From: Thermothielavioides terrestris NRRL 8126
Taxonomy: Eukaryota > Ascomycota > Sordariomycetes > Sordariales > Chaetomiaceae
DNA length: 64,000 bases
Assembly (NCBI RefSeq): GCF_000226115.1
Contig: NC_016458.1
Location: 8,847,501 to 8,911,500 of the forward strand
Direction: 5' to 3'
The notes beneath the pieces are model-generated. The model did not search any database and was not told the origin of the DNA. It saw only the letters and a list, made by a program, of their open reading frames with translations. This document shows, one piece after another, positions 50,801 to 61,269 of the stretch; within the stretch, counting starts at the first letter, position 1, and each line of letters opens with the position of its first letter. Both the position numbers and the translations under genes were made by a program.

Positions 50801-52235
50801 TTAGGTCCTATCTCCTTTGATAGCGAAGAGTATAGAAGAGCTATATAAGGCGGTACTTAGCTTAATAAAACCCTTTTATAGGTTCTTAACTAAGTACTTT
50901 TTTATAGTCTTTAGCTAGTCGAAGATATAGGAGTATAGGGGGCTTACTCGCTAGGGTAGCAGTCTAGTAAATTCGATCTTATAGTTATATTTATACTTTA
51001 GAGGCATTTTATTAGATTCTTTCTTTAAAAATATATTAGCGAATTCAACAAAGGTACTTTATAATCGCTTTTTTAACTTAGGCTTAGACCTCTTTATCCT
51101 CATTGTTAAAGAGTTTACTAATCTTTTTAGCCTTAATAGCTTAGTCGATCTAGGCGATTATAATAAATCCTAGTATAGATTTTCCTTATTAGCTTCCTTT
51201 AAAGAACATTTTATTAAAGGCTATAATAGAGATAACTATAGCTTTAATTAGGTCTTTAAGAATCTATAGTCGCTTACTCTCTTCTACTTAAAAGATAGCC
51301 TATTCCTCCTCTTCTTTGAATGTTATAGATCGAGTATAGGTTCTTAAGGGAATAAATTCCTCGTCTCTCAATACCTAGTCTATCTTCTAAAGGCTATTGT
51401 CCTATACACCTCTAAACGATACTTTCCAAAGGGGTTTCTTAAAGGGTTTAATAAGATTATACCTATTAGTATATATTTTAAAGACTTTAAGTTATACCAA
51501 TTAGTATAATCTTAGACTTACCTTAGGTTATATTGATCGATATATTCCTAGATCTTTAGTAGACTATACTAATTAATAGAATTTATTAGATATAGGTTTA
51601 GAGAGTAACTTTCTATACTTTAGTATTTATAGCTACTATTAAGCCTTTTAATACTAGTCTTAACGTTTTATCGCTTAGTCTCTCTATTTAATATCCTTCT
51701 AGTATTTAGGGTTTAGTGCTTTAGGAATAAGGGAGTTGTAAAGAATCTTAAAGATATAACTCTATTCTAGATTATATAGTTTATCTTTAAGCTAGATTAA
51801 ACAATATTAGTAAATATCTAATAGAATATTATAGTAAATAAGCTAATATTGACCTAGCAATAGCTAATACTCCTTCTCTATATTAAGAGCTAGGAATAGA
51901 GTGTCCTTTTATATTCTCCTATTGATTTAAAGGTCGAATCTTAGGATTAAGTTGATAGGGTCTATAAATTAGCTTTGGAAGTCCTTTATAAAGATCAGAG
52001 TCTTGAGCAATGTCCCTCTAATACTAAGTTTCTTAGCAATTTACTTTATATAGATTTAATTAAGAAAGGTATAACCGTTTACTCTAAAGTCAACGAATAT
52101 AGTAATAGTAATATCGGTTCTATTAATAGCTAATATATAGGGGAAGGAGAGGCTTTAATCGCCTATTAGCTACTAAAGGTCTACCTAAGTAACTACTAAC
52201 CTAATATCTAGCCCTAAGCTAGAGTCTACTTTCTT
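47882..52235 (-). pseudogene. Gypsy-2 pol, strongly RIP-degraded
   Basis: Collinear with Gypsy-1 pol: protease near 52080, RT catalytic box near 50490-50500, RNase H near 49830, integrase near 49250-49090 and chromodomain near 48080-48220. The TGA at 47884-47882 corresponds to the Gypsy-1 end. Many TAG and TAA codons stand where Gypsy-1 keeps sense codons. The limits are set by comparison with Gypsy-1. Confidence 0.82.
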
Positions 52236-53721
52236 TAGGGCTCTTAGTTTTCTAATTTAGTAGTCTTAGTCTTATTTTCTTTAACTAAGTTTATTATCTT
52301 CTTTAGGTCTACCTCTATCTTTTTAATTATAGCTATAATATATTTTAGGTACTATACCTTTATATAACTAGTCTTTTAGCAATAGAAGTATTTACTCTCC
52401 TCTTTTAGAGTATTATACTTTTTCTAAAAGAGTCTAGAAGATCCTAATTTAGCCTTACTTCTACTAGAACTATTTAGCTAAAGGGTCTTTTCTTTCTTCT
52501 TTATAGGAGCTAATCCTCTATTCAATTATCTAGATCCTAGTAAATTAGGTTTTCTATCCTTCTAATCCTTCTTAGCTATCTCCTAAAGTAAGGAGAACTA
52601 GTGACTAAGGCGAATAAAGTTGTTAAAGCTAATATTTAGATCGACTAGATCTTTTACTATCTAGAAATATAGGCTCTAAGAGAGCTAAGTATAAAATTCT
52701 TCTACTTGTCCTTAGGTTTCTTAGACTTAGTAGTAAAGTAGATAAACTTAGTAAAGAACTTATAGTAGGGCGTAGATCCTATCTTTAAGACTATAAAATT
52801 GTTCTTTATATAGTAGAGTTTAGTAGGATCAATATAAAATCTATTTAGGAAGTTGAACAACTTATTAAGATTAGTAATCGACTTTGCTATATTCTCCTTA
52901 AAGTAGGGTATAAAAGCCTCTATTACTTTACTACTAATAAAAGATATTATATATCTAAATTTCAAATCCTCTATTAGAAACAATTTATAGTTCCCTTTAA
53001 TCTTCTAAAGTATAGCTACTTTCTAGATTAAATACTTTAAGTCTTTATTATCGATGAACTTCTTAGGGTTAGCAATCTTTATAGTTTTTATATAGGTCGT
53101 AGATTTAGAAGTCTTTTTAATCGTTGAGATTAGACAATTAAGGTTATATAACTCTATATATATCTTGGTTTATATTGGTTCAGTTTAAGTCAAAGGTATA
53201 GCTTAGCCCTATAGATCGACTATATTAGTAATCTTCTTAAGGAGCTCCGTCCTCTTGTCTTCTAATGCTATCTTATTGTATAAGAGTACCTCGACTTAGA
53301 TATATAAAGTAGAAAGTTCTTCAAAGTCGAGGATATTGCCTTGTTCTTACTCAAATTGCTGAACCCTTATAAGTAGTACTACTATCGAATTGGCTAGCGT
53401 ATTATAGGTGACTCGTAGAGCTATAGCCTATCTAATTACTATATTATACTATATAATAATTAATCGAATTATCTTAATAAGATCGTCGCCTTACAACTAA
53501 TTGACCTATTCGATGCTTAATAGCTAGATCTCCTTAAAAGCGATTGGTTCGTTATCCTAAGGAAAATAGACAATGGTAATATACTTATTTTTAAGCCTTA
53601 AATAGCACTTAATTAAATCTATCTCCTATTTCTTAGCTAAATGCTTGATCTAGCTAATTTAATTAAAAAACTTAGAAATAGGATTTATAAGTTTATATTC
53701 TTTAATTAAATTAGTAGTTAT
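52215..53721 (-). pseudogene. Gypsy-2 gag, start lost, 4-nt deletion
   Basis: Collinear with Gypsy-1 gag. The start codon position 53721-53719 is ATA where Gypsy-1 has ATG. A stop-free stretch of 93 codons remains at 52983-52702. Near 52697 the sequence lacks four bases that Gypsy-1 has, which puts the downstream zinc-knuckle region out of frame. The first knuckle cysteine is TAC (52390-52388). This is one of the few indels seen in the window. Confidence 0.82.
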
Positions 53722-54201
53722 TCGAGTTTAAGAGCTAAATAGAGTTAAGTCGCTAATCTTTAATCGAATTCAGATACCTTGGTTACCTTCTACGTTGAAC
53801 TTATAGAGATCTACTAGATCAATTTTCTAGGTATTCTAGCCCTATTTAATAGGCCTAGAAGTATAACCTATATTCTTTGTCTTATAAGCTATTGTTAGAA
53901 TCGTACCTTTTTTAGGACTTCTTCTATTAATCGATATAGTTGAATCGCCTCGACAAAGTAATCGCACTGCTTACTACTAGTCAATCGGAGGTTACTTCAC
54001 TATCGATAACCTACTGTACACTTAACGGTTTATCCTTAGTGCCAATTGGTTCCTAGCCAACCTATCGTACTATACTGTCGGCAAGTTGAAGGTTCTATCG
54101 GAGATTCGGGTTCCCTAGCCAACTAAACTAGCTCTGTTGGGAAAGACTATATTAGATATTGTATCGCCTTCGTAGGCCTATAGTAGTAAGACTTAAAGTA
54201 A

Positions 54202-54587
54202 TGTTATAGTAAGGTAAAACAAGTACTAGATAACTCGTAGCTAAATTGATCCTCGATTAACAAAGACTTCAAGTCTAAGGAAAGAGAGGAAAACTATCAA
54301 TATATAGGTAGAAAACTATACTCAAATACCTTAGGTGGTACGTATAGACAATTTACAGTAGAGCTATAATTTATAGTAGGGCTACAAAGTCTATACGTTG
54401 TAGAGTAAGACGCGGTTCGCCTTATTAGCACGTTTTTCCTTATTGGCAAGTCAACCCCTCCTTCCTAATCTGGAAGTCGACTTAAATCCTACAAATCCAC
54501 CAACTCGAGAAGTTACGTAAGTATATAGTTATATAACAGGTCTGTACACAAGTCATATAACGGTAGTTAGTGTGCTATGCCGTTACA
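54202..54587 (-). repeat. Gypsy-2 5' LTR (386 bp)
   Basis: Plus-strand start tgttatagt, end ccgttaca, then the target duplication ctagc. Same length as the other Gypsy-2 LTR. Confidence 0.94.
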
Positions 54588-54884
54588 CTAGCCACCCTCC
54601 TAGTGTATACAACGCCCTTAGCGACTAAGGCGCTCGCACCAAGGGCGTACTATATAAGCAAGTGGTATATAAAGGGCTATATTGGCCACTATATCTCCGA
54701 CGCTACCAAGCCAGTAAGGTGAGTTCTAGCGAGTTGGAAGGAGAGAATCAGGGAGGCCCGCCCTACGTAGTAGGAACATAGCGTGGGCGCTATATATAAG
54801 TGGTAAAGATAGAGGTAGAGGGACCGCTTGCCCTTAGTGGCAGGGCGCCTAGAGCCCCTTCGGTATAAGATTAATAATAATAAT
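54588..54884 (+). mobile_element. LINE H, segment 2 of 2 (3' UTR and tail), weakly mutated
   Basis: The rest of LINE H after Gypsy-2: a second-subtype 3' UTR and (TAA)n tail (about 54869-54884). The terminal hairpin is a variant (agggcgcctagagcccct) instead of gaggcactaagtgcctc. It keeps much CG, CA and TG. The minus-strand open frame at 54689-54928 is an accident of this less mutated stretch. Confidence 0.85.
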
Positions 54885-55176
54885 ATTCTATATACCTTAG
54901 CCCTAGATAACGATAGCAATAGCGGCAAATATATAGTAGAGTAGCTAGGAGGACGAGTTAATAGAGTATTGCTTAAGGAAGCGCCTAGCTAAGGCGAGTA
55001 GGCTTATCGATATCTAGAAGGCTAGGCGCGTCAATAGCGTAGACCTATTCTAGTTTAGAGTACTCTTATAGACGTTCTAAGAGGCTAGGGCACTAGCAGG
55101 GAACACTATAGGCGTAGCGCCCCTATAGGATATAAGTGTAGAACTAGCTTTATAGCTTAATATAGATATAATCAAG
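54885..55176 (+). mobile_element. LINE I, segment 1 of 2 (ORF1/ORF2 junction)
   Basis: Starts attctatatacc directly after H's tail and matches the ORF1 end and ORF2 start of LINE N (from about 61148). It is split by the short LINE J and resumes at 55299. Its 5' half is not visible upstream of H. Confidence 0.82.
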
Positions 55177-55298
55177 GTCGCAGCGCGGGCGCTGCGCGTG
55201 AGTGGTGTAGGTAGAGGTAGAGGGACCGCTTGCCCTTAGTAGCAGGGTGTTCAGAGCCCCTTCGGTATAAGATTAATAATAATAATAATAATAATAAT
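55177..55298 (+). mobile_element. LINE J: 122-bp 3' end, hardly mutated
   Basis: A second severely truncated LINE 3' end. It contains hairpin 1 intact (55180-55195), the variant hairpin 2 (agggtgttcagagcccct) and the (TAA)n tail. It is flanked by a 12-bp duplication gatataatYaag (55165-55176 and 55299-55310) with one C/T difference. Confidence 0.9.
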
Positions 55299-55454
55299 GA
55301 TATAATTAAGAGCTTTAAATCAATGTCGGCTATATGACTATAATGCTATAAATACTCTATTGAAATACTAATAATAGCTACTAGTACTTTAATAAACGTT
55401 GGAAAGGAGAAGTTCAACTTAGTAGTAATATAGAAGCTACTAGTTAAATAGAAT
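55299..55454 (+). mobile_element. LINE I, segment 2 of 2 (endonuclease start)
   Basis: Continues LINE I across the endonuclease start (L-Y-x-N region near 55365) until the tail of minus-strand LINE K begins at about 55455. Confidence 0.75.
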
Positions 55455-55956
55455 ATTATTATTATTATTATTATTAATCTTATACCGAAGAGGCACTTAG
55501 TACCTCGCTACTAAGGGCAAGCGGTCCCTCCACCTCTATATATACCACTTATACGCAATGCCCATGCTACGTTCCTACTATATAGGGCGGGCCTCCCTAG
55601 GCTTCCCCTTTCCAACTTGCTAGAACTTACCTTTCTAGCCTAGTAGCGACGGAGATATAGCGGCCTATACGGCCCGTTGTACACTACTAGCTTACATAGT
55701 ACGCCCCTAGCGTAAGCGCCTTAGCCACTAAGCACACAATATACACGAGGAGGACGGCTAGAGGCCAACCTTCCTACACCTCTTCCTCCTCTTACGCCCC
55801 CTACTCGCGTTACGGCCCTTGTGGCCAACCGCTATAGGCTCCCCTACCACGTCGATCTAGCTACTATACGCCAGCCACGCGCCTATAGAGCCCTCCGCCG
55901 CTCCCTTGTATCCTACCTCGCCTTCGATGTTTAGCTCAAGCGCTAGCCGGTACTTT
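55455..55956 (-). mobile_element. LINE K, 3' end
   Basis: Tail (TTA)n at 55455-55477, second-subtype 3' UTR and ORF2 C-terminal end, stopping at gccggtact in the coding region. There it joins a non-adjacent part of the LINE. Confidence 0.82.
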
Positions 55957-56463
55957 CGCTATAGGATTATAAACTTAGCTATAATCCTATTGAATCGTAG
56001 ACGTTTATTCAATCTTTGAAATAGCTTTTTATAAATATAATTAACTTCCTTTTAAACCTAAGCTCCTTAAATATATATAGTAGCTAGGTCTAGTCGATAT
56101 AATCAAAGACGCCTTTTAGATCTAGCTATAGTAGCAATATATAGGTGCTATACTCCTATATTGTCTTTACTATATTAGTTACTACCTTGACTACTACTTC
56201 TATAGACCTATATTGCTAGAACTCTATTTATATCCTTAGAAGTAATTTATACGTTTTAGCTATATATATTACCTAGTCTATAATAGCTACTTTAATAACT
56301 TTGCCTATTATACTAAATAGCTAGATAGGGCAATACGCCTTTACTTTAATTAGCTACTCTTAAGACTCCTCTAGCTTCTTTAAAACAATTATCTTTATAG
56401 TATAGAATCTATATAGAAAATACTTAAGTTTAAAGTATATATATATTATTGTTATAAAAAAAA
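55957..56463 (-). mobile_element. LINE RT fragment joined to K (internal deletion or older copy)
   Basis: About 0.5 kb of the RT region, minus strand, collinear with 18320-18830 of LINE B. About 1.8 kb between the C-terminal end and this stretch is missing. Several small indels and extra substitutions make it the most diverged LINE piece in the window. Confidence 0.72.
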
Positions 56464-56910
56464 GACTTCTTTATATTTAAATACTAATTATAAAGAAACT
56501 GTTGAGCTAAAATTGAATCTAATAATATAAACGTTCTTAGTATACCTAATTACCCCTATCTACGATATTGTAGAAGGGATATAGTAGCTATATAGGTTGT
56601 AATAGCGATTGTAGTAGCCTAGTAGAGGGCTCTGCAAGTCGTAACACTGTAGCTAATATATATAAGTACCCCGACCAATATAACTAAAGACTTAGGCTTC
56701 CTCTTATAAGAGCTATAAACGATTGGAATATATATATCGAAGGCGCTAGCAATAAGAAATCGAGGCTTTTATAAGAATTCTACGCCTTAGTGTCGCTAAA
56801 GATATAGCTATATATATAGGCTACTATATATATATACTACTATAAAGTGTTTTAAGATAAGCTAAATTACCCTTATAATATATATAAGCGATATAAGAGC
56901 GTCGACTATA
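56464..56910 (+). mobile_element. LINE L, 5' end fragment
   Basis: Plus strand. It starts at the family's 5' hairpin (acttctttatattt...) and covers the leader (ORF1 start position near 56563) and the first part of ORF1, up to gcgtcgactata, where LINE M's tail starts. The continuation of L was not found to the right of M. Confidence 0.8.
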
Positions 56911-59693
56911 TTATTATTATTATTATTATTAATCTTATACCGAAGAGGCACTTAGTACCTTACTACTAAGGGCAAACGGTCCCTCCACCTCTATATACAC
57001 TATTTACATATAGCGCCTACGCTACGTTCTCGCTATATAGAGTAGGCCTCCCTAGGCTTCCTCTTTCCAATTTACTAGAACTTACCTTTCTAGCCTAGTA
57101 GCGACAGAGATATAGTAGCCTATATAGCCCATTATACGCTACTAGCTTATATAGTACACTTTTAGTATAAGCGTTTTAGTCGCTAAACGTATAGTATATA
57201 TAAGGAGGGTAGCTAGAGGCCAACCTTCCTATACCTCTTCCTCCTTTTACGCCCCTTATTTACGTTATAGCCCTTGTAGCCAACTGCTATAGGCTCCTCT
57301 ACTATATCGACCTAGCTACTACGCACTAGCTATATACCTATAAAGCCCTTTGCTACTCCTTTATATCCTACTTCGCCTTCAACATTTAGCTTAAGTACTA
57401 GCTAGTACCCCTATAGGCGTCTAGTATATATTAGCTATCTTATAAGCGTCTAAGCGCCTCTTCTACTCCTAAGTAGTATAAGTAGTATATACTTGTCCTA
57501 GACATTAGGCTTTCTTATAGTGACTATAGGGTCTTTATAATATATCGTTAAATAGACGATAGTCTTGGGTACTTTACTATAGTAGTAAAGTGATATAGGC
57601 ATATCTAGTATACCTTTTTAGAATAGGAACTGCCTTAGGCCAATAGCTCCTATATATACTTATATAAAGAGAGAGCTCTATACTTTATTAAGGTCCTTAT
57701 ATATCTATAGTATCTAGGTAGAGGGCTCTAAGCTATATAGGTCGGCTACTTCTCTATAGTATATCCTCTCTAGCTTCCTAGTGTCTATATAATATATTTA
57801 TAGCTCTTTATATACTTTCTATTCCTCTATTATAACTATATCTATATTAGTATAAAGCTAGGGCTTTTAAGGCCTTTATTTGTCGTCTTTGCTACTCTTA
57901 CTCTACGTCTTTTCTATTATTATAGGGCAGTGTAAAAGGAGCTATTCTTTAGCCTATACTTACCTTTGTTCTATAGGGGAGTCCCTTATAGCTAGCTAGC
58001 CTTGCCCTTAGGGTATAACGTATATAGCGTCTCTTCTTTAGCCTCGATATTATTTTTATATATATATTGTATAGGAGCTATATAAGCCCTATCTTTTAAA
58101 GCCTTTGTTTAGTATATATCGCCTAGCAGTTGAGGTATAGGTCAATAGGGGGTACCTAGATTTTACTTTTAAGGTTATAGACTAGCGTAGCCTTATATAT
58201 ATTAGCGACTATTTAGAGGTAGCTCGGCTACGTTGTATTAAAGCTATATACGATCCTATATAGAGTCCTTCTAACCAGTGTCGAGGTATACTACGTTGCT
58301 ACTCTATATAAAAGGACATTTCTAATAACCTTTATATAAATCTCCTAATCTTATACGATATATATCTTATATATCTTCGCTATAAGCCTTATAAAGGCGA
58401 ACTTCTATATAGCTATCTTCGCCTCTATCGCCTTCTTATATACTTTGGAAAGTTTATAATCTAGCTATACGCCTAGGAACCTCGTTGATTCTATTAGGGC
58501 GAGCCTTGGTTGGCCTTTACCTAAGATATTAGCGACCTCTATATATAGCTACTTATAGCTACTATACCTTTGTAAAGTGGATAAGCTTACTCTTTATAGA
58601 TTTAAACTATATACCTTGTTCTACTAATCTATTTCTTATATTTAGTAAACCCCCTTTCTAGTATATAGTAGTACACTAGTAAATCCTATCTAAATACAAG
58701 GAGGTTAGTATTATCTATATACTCGACTATTAGGAGCCTAGTATATACCTTAAGGGTATAAAACAAAGGGGTAATAAAAAGAATAAATAGTATTAGCGAT
58801 AGTAGCGAGCTTTATAACGTACTTTGCTATAGAGTTATAGGCTTAGCTATAATCCTATCGAACTATAGACGCGCTATATAATCCTCGAAATAGCTCTTTA
58901 GGAGTATAATTAGCTTCCTTTTAAAGCTTAGTTCCTAAAGTGTATATAGTAGCTAGATCTAGTTGACCTAGTCGAAGGCGCCTTTTAAGTCTAGTTGCAA
59001 TAATGAAGTATAGGCGCTATATGTCTATACTATCTTTACTATATTAGTTACTACCTAGATTGCTACCTCTATAGACCTATATTGTTAGAAGCCTATCTAT
59101 ATCTCTAGGAGTAGCTTATACGCTTTGGCTATATATATTATATAGTTTGTAATAGCTATTTCAATGATTTTACCTATTATACTAAGCAATGATATTAGGT
59201 AATACGCCTCGACCTCCGTTAACTACTCTAGAGACTTCCTTAGCTTCCTAAGGACGACTACCTATATAGCGTAGAATCTATATAGGAAGTGCTTTAGCTT
59301 AAAGTAGGTATATATAATTGCTATAAGTACCTTTGATAGCTTACTTTCCTTATTATAGGCTTTAAGGAACTTATTAGTAAGGAGGTCCTTACTAAGCACT
59401 TTATTTAATCCTATATAGCTTATAATCTTTATAATCTCAGTATTGTAAACCTCCTAGTTAATAGGTATAGTATTATAAAAAGACCCTTTAAGTTAGACTT
59501 AGTCGAGGATACTATTGTACTACGCCTATAGTATAGGAAAGAAGCGCCTTACTAGCGCTTTAGCCTTCTAGGTATATATTATAGCACTCTAGGGCTTACT
59601 AGGCCCTAGCTAGAGCGCTAGCAACGTCGAAGGTTTAGGGTATTAATAGCTTCGAAGCTATATCTACCTTTCGATATTCTATATTAGCTTCTA
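56911..59693 (-). mobile_element. LINE M, 5'-truncated
   Basis: Minus strand with tail at 56911-56934, a second-subtype 3' UTR, ORF2 C-terminus (stop at 57215-57213), RT (catalytic box region near 58705-58725, D-L-K-G near 58975-58995) and part of the linker. It ends at ttagcttcta, just upstream of the RT linker. It is heavily RIP-mutated. No target duplication could be seen. Confidence 0.85.
57213..59693 (-). pseudogene. LINE M ORF2, C-terminal two thirds
   Basis: RT and C-terminal domain of the LINE polyprotein, without the endonuclease. TAG and TAA codons are frequent. A short local duplication (ctacttatag) occurs near 58549-58562. Non-functional. Confidence 0.75.
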
Positions 59694-59709
59694 GAGATAA
59701 AGTATCTAG
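59694..59709. other. 16-bp spacer between LINE M and LINE N
   Basis: gagataaagtatctag matches neither element. It may be original target DNA or 5' extra bases of one of the LINEs. Confidence 0.4.
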
Positions 59710-59809
59710 GCTTCTTCGTACTTAAATACTAATTGCAAAGGAACCATTGAGCTAAAATCGAATCTAACAATATAAGTATTTTTAACGTATCTGATTACCC
59801 CTATTTACA

Positions 59810-61162
59810 ATGTCGTAGAAGGGGCGTAGTAGCTATATAGGTCGTAGTGGCGATAGCAGTAGTCTAGTAGTAGGCGCTATAAGTCGCGACATTGTAGCTA
59901 ATGTACATAAGTACCTCGACCGATACGACCAAAGACTTAGGCTCCCTTCTATAGGAGCTATAAACGATTGGAATATATATATCGAAGGCGCTAGCGATAA
60001 ACGATCAAGGCTTTTATAGGAGTTCTATATCCTAGTACCACTAGAGATATAGCTATATATATAGGCTATTATATATATATATTATTATAAAGTGTTTCAA
60101 AATAAGCTAAGCTACTCCTATAATATATATAAGCTATATAAAAGCGTCGACTATATAAAAGAGGAGGTTATATAGATAAAGAATAAGGTTAGGCTATAGG
60201 TAAGCGCTAGAAGGGCTTAGATAAGGACCTAGGCCTAGGTAGTAGGGTAGGGTATAGCTATAACGATAGCGCCCTAGCTATTTAAAAGCTATACGTAGTA
60301 TATATCAAAGAAGCTGTTCTATAAGCTTATAGTTGACTTTAGGTAGATGCCTATAGATATAGTCAATAGGAGTATAAAGGATATAGTCTAGGCAATAAAT
60401 ATAACTGTAGCTATAATAGGAGCGACTATAGAAGGTAGTAGAAATGGCGCTATTATAGTATAGAAGCTATCGAAGAGTAGAAATATAGTGATTATATTTA
60501 AGGAAGATCGCTAGGCGTAGTTCGCTAATAAGGATAATAAGGTATAGGTTATCGCTATATTTAGGGCGACTATAATGCTTAAACGCTATACCTTTGTAGT
60601 ACTAGCGAAGGATATATAACCAACTATTTTAACGAAGTATAGGGATAACCTTAGCTACCTAGTAGTAGACCTAATAAGGGAGAATAAGGTCTAGATCATA
60701 TATATAAGGCTATATATACTATAGGGTAGTACTAAGGGCGGTCAAGGGCTATAGACGATATATATCCTAGTCGAGCTCTATATAGTTGAGGAAGCTATAA
60801 GGCTTATTGATCAAGGTATTCTACTCAACTATATAGTCTACCTTTATAAATGTTTTGAAGATATAGCGTATATAATCCTATACTTTAAATATAGGAAATA
60901 GGGATATAAGGTAGTATTCTATAAAAAGGAGGAGATATATTATCTAGTTTATATCTATATAATATATAGCAATAGCAATACTATAAAAGAGTAGAAAGCG
61001 TAGTACCTTATAAAGACTAACCTAGCTAGGCACTAGCCAAAGTATATCAACTATAGAGGTGCCTATATAGCCTTCGATATAAGCTATAAAGTTATATAAA
61101 AGTAGTATAAATATATAAAGGAGTAGTTCCTTAATCGCCTACTTATATTCTATATACCTTAA
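59810..61162 (+). pseudogene. LINE N ORF1: Gag-like with zinc knuckles
   Basis: Begins at ATG 59810-59812, the only family start preserved on the plus strand. It can be followed for 450 codons to TAA 61160-61162. In other copies that position is also TAA or TAG before a second TAA/TAG, so it may be a mutated glutamine and the frame may run on. A CCHC knuckle begins at 60881 in the ATG frame (C-F-K-C type, now Y-F-K-Y), with a second Cys/His cluster near 60935-60975 and a third near 61050-61090. The N-terminus is rich in Ser, Gly and Arg. Its likely role is RNA binding in the element's ribonucleoprotein. Confidence 0.8.
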
Positions 61163-61269
61163 CCTTAGGTAATAACGGTAGTAGAGGCAAATATATAGCG
61201 TAGAAGCTAGGAAGACGAGTTAGAGGAATAGCGCCTAAAGAAGCACCCTACTAAAGTAGACTAGCCTAT

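Larger units (their letters stand above)
47279..54587 (-). mobile_element. Gypsy-2, complete chromovirus, inserted in LINE H
   Basis: A 7,309-bp copy of the Gypsy-1 family, also minus strand, with LTRs at 47279-47664 and 54202-54587 (386 bp each). The 5-bp duplication ctagc is at 47274-47278 and 54588-54592. It is more strongly mutated than Gypsy-1. In the stop-free Gag stretch the differences are of the type V to I, G to R/S, E to K, A to T and D to N, as expected from C-to-T and G-to-A changes. Confidence 0.95.

Noticed and set aside
54689..54928. Minus-strand open frame of 79 codons
   Set aside because: It spans the LINE H 3' UTR, tail and the start of LINE I, so it crosses an insertion junction. 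It is open only because the region is less mutated.
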